Part shown: in pieces, positions 59,630 to 64,000 of the stretch | Position numbering within the stretch: the stretch's first letter is position 1 | Layout: each line of letters starts with the position of its first letter | Source of the DNA: Xylocopa sonorina | Taxonomy: Eukaryota > Arthropoda > Insecta > Hymenoptera > Apidae | Assembly: GCF_050948175.1 (NCBI RefSeq) | Contig: NC_135202.1 | Location: 6,324,001-6,388,000, forward strand | Reading direction: 5' to 3' | Length of the DNA stretch: 64,000 bases | Made by a program: the position numbers and the translations under genes | Notes under the pieces: model-generated | What the model saw: the letters and a program-made list of their open reading frames with translations, nothing else | Databases searched by the model: none | Told to the model about the DNA's origin: nothing

Positions 59630-61883
59630 TCTGTTTCGTTGTTACAATAAAGGATCGATATCCTACGTGGTTCGTATTCAATTTTTAAATTTAGCTACCT
59701 TTGTTTGAAAATTCGCATTGGGCGCAAATATTTACTTGATTTTTTCTTGTATTACTCTTCTTAGCAAGACACTCTTTTAAAAGAAGATAACGTTTCTCTT
59801 TATTAAATTCTTCTCTATGTACAAGGTAATATTTTTTAGGAAAAGAGTGTAGCATTATTTTCTGCTGAAACAATATTGCATTATTTAAGAAATAATACAG
59901 TGTCTTTAACAAAAAAAACTCACTGTATTGTTTGCGAGAAAATATATCCTTCTTTGTATCTAAAATTATTATTCTTCTAAGCCATCGCACAAAAGTAGAT
60001 ACAATTGCAGATTTACTAAATATTATAATTCTCTCCATCAAGGCTTACAATATTCATATTACAATAACTCACCTTGTTCTTACTTTAGTGCAATATTTAC
60101 CCCATAGAACATCACACTAAACCATAGTATACTCCAAAAATCTTCACCACTTAACGACTACCTCTTCTAAATGTACTTCGTCAAGATTATTTGTCTTTAT
60201 TCAATAGAAAATGTCTAAACTGCGTTTCTATCTCAAGTGCAAACTTATCACTTTTCAGAGTTCATAAAAAGACGTCCCGTCAATAACTAACAAGTGCACG
60301 ATGCTAATGGTGCAATTTCGTGCGATGCCGACCTTTTCGTCTTGTCAGACGATGTTTTCGCACAATTAGGCCGACTGAAAAGTGTGTCAACGTATGTAAA
60401 GGTGTACGAGCGTGTTGGTCCTTGCAAAACATAGGTGAAGGATGCCTGTCAACCGACTAAGGGCATGCAACGTTATCGCGCATCCTTTTAACTCGGTTGG
60501 ACAGGATCCTTACGTGGCAACGACGGTCTGTTGTCTTTAGTGCGCGCCAACGCGATGACACAGATAATTATAAATGACTGTTTTATCGTACATTCCCGAA
60601 GGAGATCTGTTTCGTTGGAGTTGACTGGAGAATGAAAAAGACCATAAGTCGCCAATGACAAATTTCTATCTATTTTATTTTTCTTTTTTAATTTCTTCTA
60701 TTTCGTTTTTCCTTTTTCGTTGGAAACCTTGTCGATATCTTTCGCCTTTTCATAGGAAACTGCATTATAACTTTATCTAACTATATAGAGATACATATTT
60801 TACCAGCGTTAAGCGATATAATCTGTATATTATATTCATGAGTGGCATATTTCTTGCAATTTGTATTTGTAATCCTTTATAATAATTTCGAGAGTTGCAA
60901 TTTGTATTTGCAATTCTTTATAATAATTTCTTGCATTTTACATGATATTCATATTTTATGCAAATGTTTTAAAAATGAGAGTGCATTCTTTATAAATCAT
61001 ATGCATTAAGTTATCAGTTCTCCGTTTATTAGCCTGGGAAGATGATCTCGGTGGTATATGATTTTTCAGTAAGATAAAAAAAGGCACTTGCAAATGCGTC
61101 AGTGATCTTTCCACGAGCGTTACAATTATATTCGCGGACTATCGTGCGAAGGGGGTAATTGCTCTGCCTTGTGTTGACCGAAGTAATTACACAAGTAAGA
61201 CCAACTAATTGATTCGAAAAATTGATACGAAATAACAGTACACGCGATCGTAGTGTTTCAATACGTGGGTTTCAGCGTGGGTTTCAGCGGGTTTCAGGAA
61301 AAGAATGTTAGAGTTAAATTACATTTAGGTCATTTTTTAAACAATTTTAAAACCATTAAATTCCCCCTTTCTCTTGTACTTTTTTATGACAATTTATTTG
61401 ATTAAAATATTTATTATAAGAAAAATATTTTTCTTTTTAATGATCGAAAAAAAATTGTTCGTTTCTTTCAATGAAAAATCTATATCGTAGTCAGTTCATC
61501 CCTCGTGTCACCCGCCTGCAATTATGGTAATCGGTATCTTATGATAATCACCCAGCCATGTGACGTAGTTTGAAAAATGTATACAACAATTATCGACATT
61601 GTTGGCTGTAACGTGCAAATGTTTGCAAAACCGGCTTGTTCGCGGTTAAGCAACATTTGTCTGCCTTATCGTGCAAATATTACCTTTGACATTCAGATAC
61701 GAAAACGGACAATGATGAAACTTTTATGAAACGTGTTTAAACAGACCTAATCTATGGGGATGTAATTTAAAATAAAGATGCACGTGAAATGCATTAGTTC
61801 TAACTACAAACGTAAAAAGTTCGCAGTTTTCACAGTTAAGCAATTTAAAATAATATTTCCTCTTATTTGTTTAAGTTGCAGAA
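59630..61883. other. Interval between DEG/ENaC start and the DDT-protein start
   Basis: About 2.2 kb, AT-rich. It is expected to hold the DEG/ENaC 5' exon and promoter. If the first exon near 54.3 kb belongs to the downstream gene, it also holds the end of that gene's first intron. No exon was recognised. Confidence 0.5.
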
Positions 61884-64000
61884 ATGTCGAAGAAGAATAG
61901 AAAGCGGAAGCTGGAAGGGGAGGACCAGTTGATGGTCGACTGGGAGCAAGAGAATATTTTTCCGGAAGAAATAAAGAACGAAATGGAGACCATGTGGGAG
62001 GTATTTCTATCATACCTTCATTACCTGTTTTATTTGCAAATTTTGCGTGACATTTTTCATTTATTTCTTCAGCTACCACAAATATTTCATTTCCTTCACC
62101 TGGCAAAAGAAGCTTTGAACATACCTCATTTATCCATGTATGAGATGGAAAGAATGCTTTTAATACCAAGAGCTTCCAAACAATTGGCAAACATTATGAC
62201 ATCATTGTTAAGGTAAAATGATATAATAATAACGGATCTCCATCTTGCTAAAAAGTAACGAATTTTTCTAATTCAGCTCTCCAATAACCAAAGCAAAATT
62301 AAGGAAAATACCGCCTATGCCATACGAATTCTGGACAAATATTCTCGCTTATAAAATGAAGAGTTGGTTCAAGATTTATGAGGCTAAACACCAGGATGCA
62401 GTAAAGGTAAAAGTCCATTACTCTTCTTACTTTCAGATAACATATACACTATCATACTAGATTGTTATCACGTCGAATAAAATGCTTTTATGCATAGAAC
62501 GCATTCTACATCACAGTGATCAAAACTGTGATCAAAGATTTTTAGGTTCTAGAGACCATCGGCGTAGAACCAGAATTCTGGAATGTCTTCCCGGACGCTC
62601 CTTTATTGAATGGCAAGGATTTCGAAGAGCTGACCTTTAAACAGAAAGTCTGGCTTTTAAAAACAGTCTGTGATACAGTCATGGTACGAAAACACCGAGA
62701 AAACATTAAAAAAATAAATAAAACTTCGTCCGATGCGTATCAGAAATTAAATCCTAAATTCAATATCAAATATTTAAGTTGCTACAAATATATAATTTTC
62801 TAGCACTCTAGGAAAACTGTTCAAGAAGAAATAGCCAAACAACCGTGGGAAGATCAGTTCGAGACAGTACTGGGTATGGACCGTTACGGAGCGAGATACA
62901 TTTATTTTCCACAGTTCCTCAAGAGTGATCTGAGAATTTACAGACACTGTCTTGATAATCAAATTTTATCAACGGTAAAGGTACTTGTTCATTAACAATA
63001 CTTTATTCGCATCTTTCCTTTTTAAACCAAATTATTCCATAAATAAGCGTGCTGTATAGGCGTTAGTTTTATTAATGTTATTCCTAATTTTAGCCAATTA
63101 AACCAAAGTTGAAAACAGAAGAAGAAAACACCGTGGTAGATCAAAGCGATGTAATGAGAAAGAAGACCAGGTGTAAAAGAAGGAAACCACGGTGGAACAG
63201 TGGTTTACCTCCGAAATCGAAAAGGAAAGTAAACAAACGTGACGAAAAGCAATCGAACGATGGCAAATGTAACAGTGACAGTGCGATTGGTTCGTTATTA
63301 AACGAGGACACAAATTTTAGTAGTACAAGCATCTGCAGTAATAATAACAATAATGATAATAAGTTAGTGAGTATCGACATTAAAAGATCAAGGAGTTCGT
63401 CGAAGTGTTCAGAAATGAGCACCGGAACCGAAACGCGTAGTAGAAGTACAAAGTCGAGTGGTTATGATACGAACAATTCCACAGTTGCAATTTCCGGCAA
63501 AAGAACATCACAAAAAATGTTCAAAGGATTCTCCGACGGCAATACTAGTAATAAGTGTAAAATAGAAATTATCAGCGGTATTCTAAGCAATTTGAAGGCA
63601 GAATCTAGCAATAGTTCTCAAAGTAAATTAAACACGACGAAGCAACAATATTTAGGTGCGATAGGTTTGCATGTTAACAAAGATAATTCTGTCGATAGAA
63701 CTATTGACAATTTGTCTAGCATCTCGAAAACAGACGACGAGAAGCTAAATGAAATTATCAGCGCGGAAAATTTGAAATTGAACGATCAAAATTCGAATAC
63801 CGTTAGTTGTAGTGTTAAAGGGACGCGTTCGCTGCCAATCGTCTCGAAATCTGATGATGAAAAATTAAACGAGACGAAAACAACGCATAGGCAAACAGAC
63901 AATACCAGTGTATCGCAGGATAAAGAGAATAGTACTGTTACCAGAGAGAATGGAAGACTTCTTAAGCAACAGAAATCAAATGAGGAAGTAACGCAGTCTG
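61884..64000 (+). CDS. DDT-domain chromatin-type protein (BRD10/KIAA2026-like), 3' partial
   Basis: Exons 61884-62000, 62073-62212, 62277-62406, 62546-62683, 62804-62980 and 63094 to the window end are phase-consistent and give 536 residues without reaching a stop. The N-terminus is basic (MSKKNRKRKLEG). A DDT-like helical domain follows (LPQIFHFLHLAKEALNIPHL; YEMERMLLIPRASKQL). WHIM-type motifs come next (GVEPEFWNVFPDAPLLNGKDF; FKQKVWLLKTVCDTV; DRYGARYIYFPQFLKSDLRI). The last exon is a long Ser/Asn/Lys-rich, probably disordered stretch starting with basic nuclear-localisation-like clusters (KKTRCKRRKPRW). DDT plus WHIM modules are typical of chromatin remodeller subunits (CECR2, BAZ). The motif order best recalls BRD10/KIAA2026, whose bromodomain would lie beyond the window. 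Family placement is from memory. Confidence 0.8.

Noticed and set aside
1..64000. CRISPR arrays, bacterial operons, riboswitches, prophage
   Set aside because: Intron-containing insect nuclear genes throughout; the only regular tandem array (31207-31391) has no spacers.

Overview
The window looks like nuclear DNA of an insect, most likely a hymenopteran. The intergenic and intronic DNA is AT-rich but full of CpG, genes are split by short GT-AG introns, and the recognisable proteins are insect-type orthologues. The species cannot be named from the sequence. I built the gene models by hand from open reading frames, splice signals, phase continuity and remembered family motifs. No alignment or transcript data were available.

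Layout. 1-7112 is upstream or intronic DNA with no recognised exon. 7113-9489 (+) holds the six downstream coding exons of the SPOP/roadkill BTB-MATH Cullin-3 adaptor, followed by about 3.2 kb that looks like a long 3' UTR. 12762-14210 is a near-perfect long inverted repeat (foldback-type element). Then comes a compact cluster: a small PPxY-motif membrane protein (-, 14323-15234), HYPK (-, 16059-16794), SPT3 (+, 17379-18629; head-to-head with HYPK over 584 bp) and WDR91 (-, 19338-22169; tail-to-tail with SPT3).

24881-38065 (-) is a two-pore-domain potassium channel gene with two alternative 5' modules. Each module encodes its own N-terminus, first membrane helix and first half of pore loop 1. 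Both join the same four downstream exons in the same phase, inside the first glycine codon of the selectivity filter. 38066-43114 is gene-poor. A GC-rich island at about 43.1-43.9 kb precedes an eight-finger C2H2 zinc-finger gene with polyQ tracts (+, 44089-47833). A gene-free 6.4 kb follows. 55122-59629 (-) is a complete 12-exon pickpocket-type DEG/ENaC channel. 61884-64000 (+) is the 5' part of a DDT-domain chromatin-type protein resembling BRD10/KIAA2026, which runs off the window. A likely non-coding first exon at about 54.3 kb with a strong donor suggests, but does not prove, that the DEG/ENaC gene is nested in this gene's first intron.

The genes do not form one pathway. Chromatin and transcription (SPT3, zinc finger, DDT protein), protein quality control and turnover (HYPK, SPOP), endosomal traffic (WDR91) and membrane excitability (K2P, DEG/ENaC) simply lie side by side. 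The points most worth checking are the dual-module K2P gene with a possible 19-codon cassette exon, the foldback element, the paired CxxCxG knuckles in the zinc-finger protein, and the probable nesting of the ion-channel gene.
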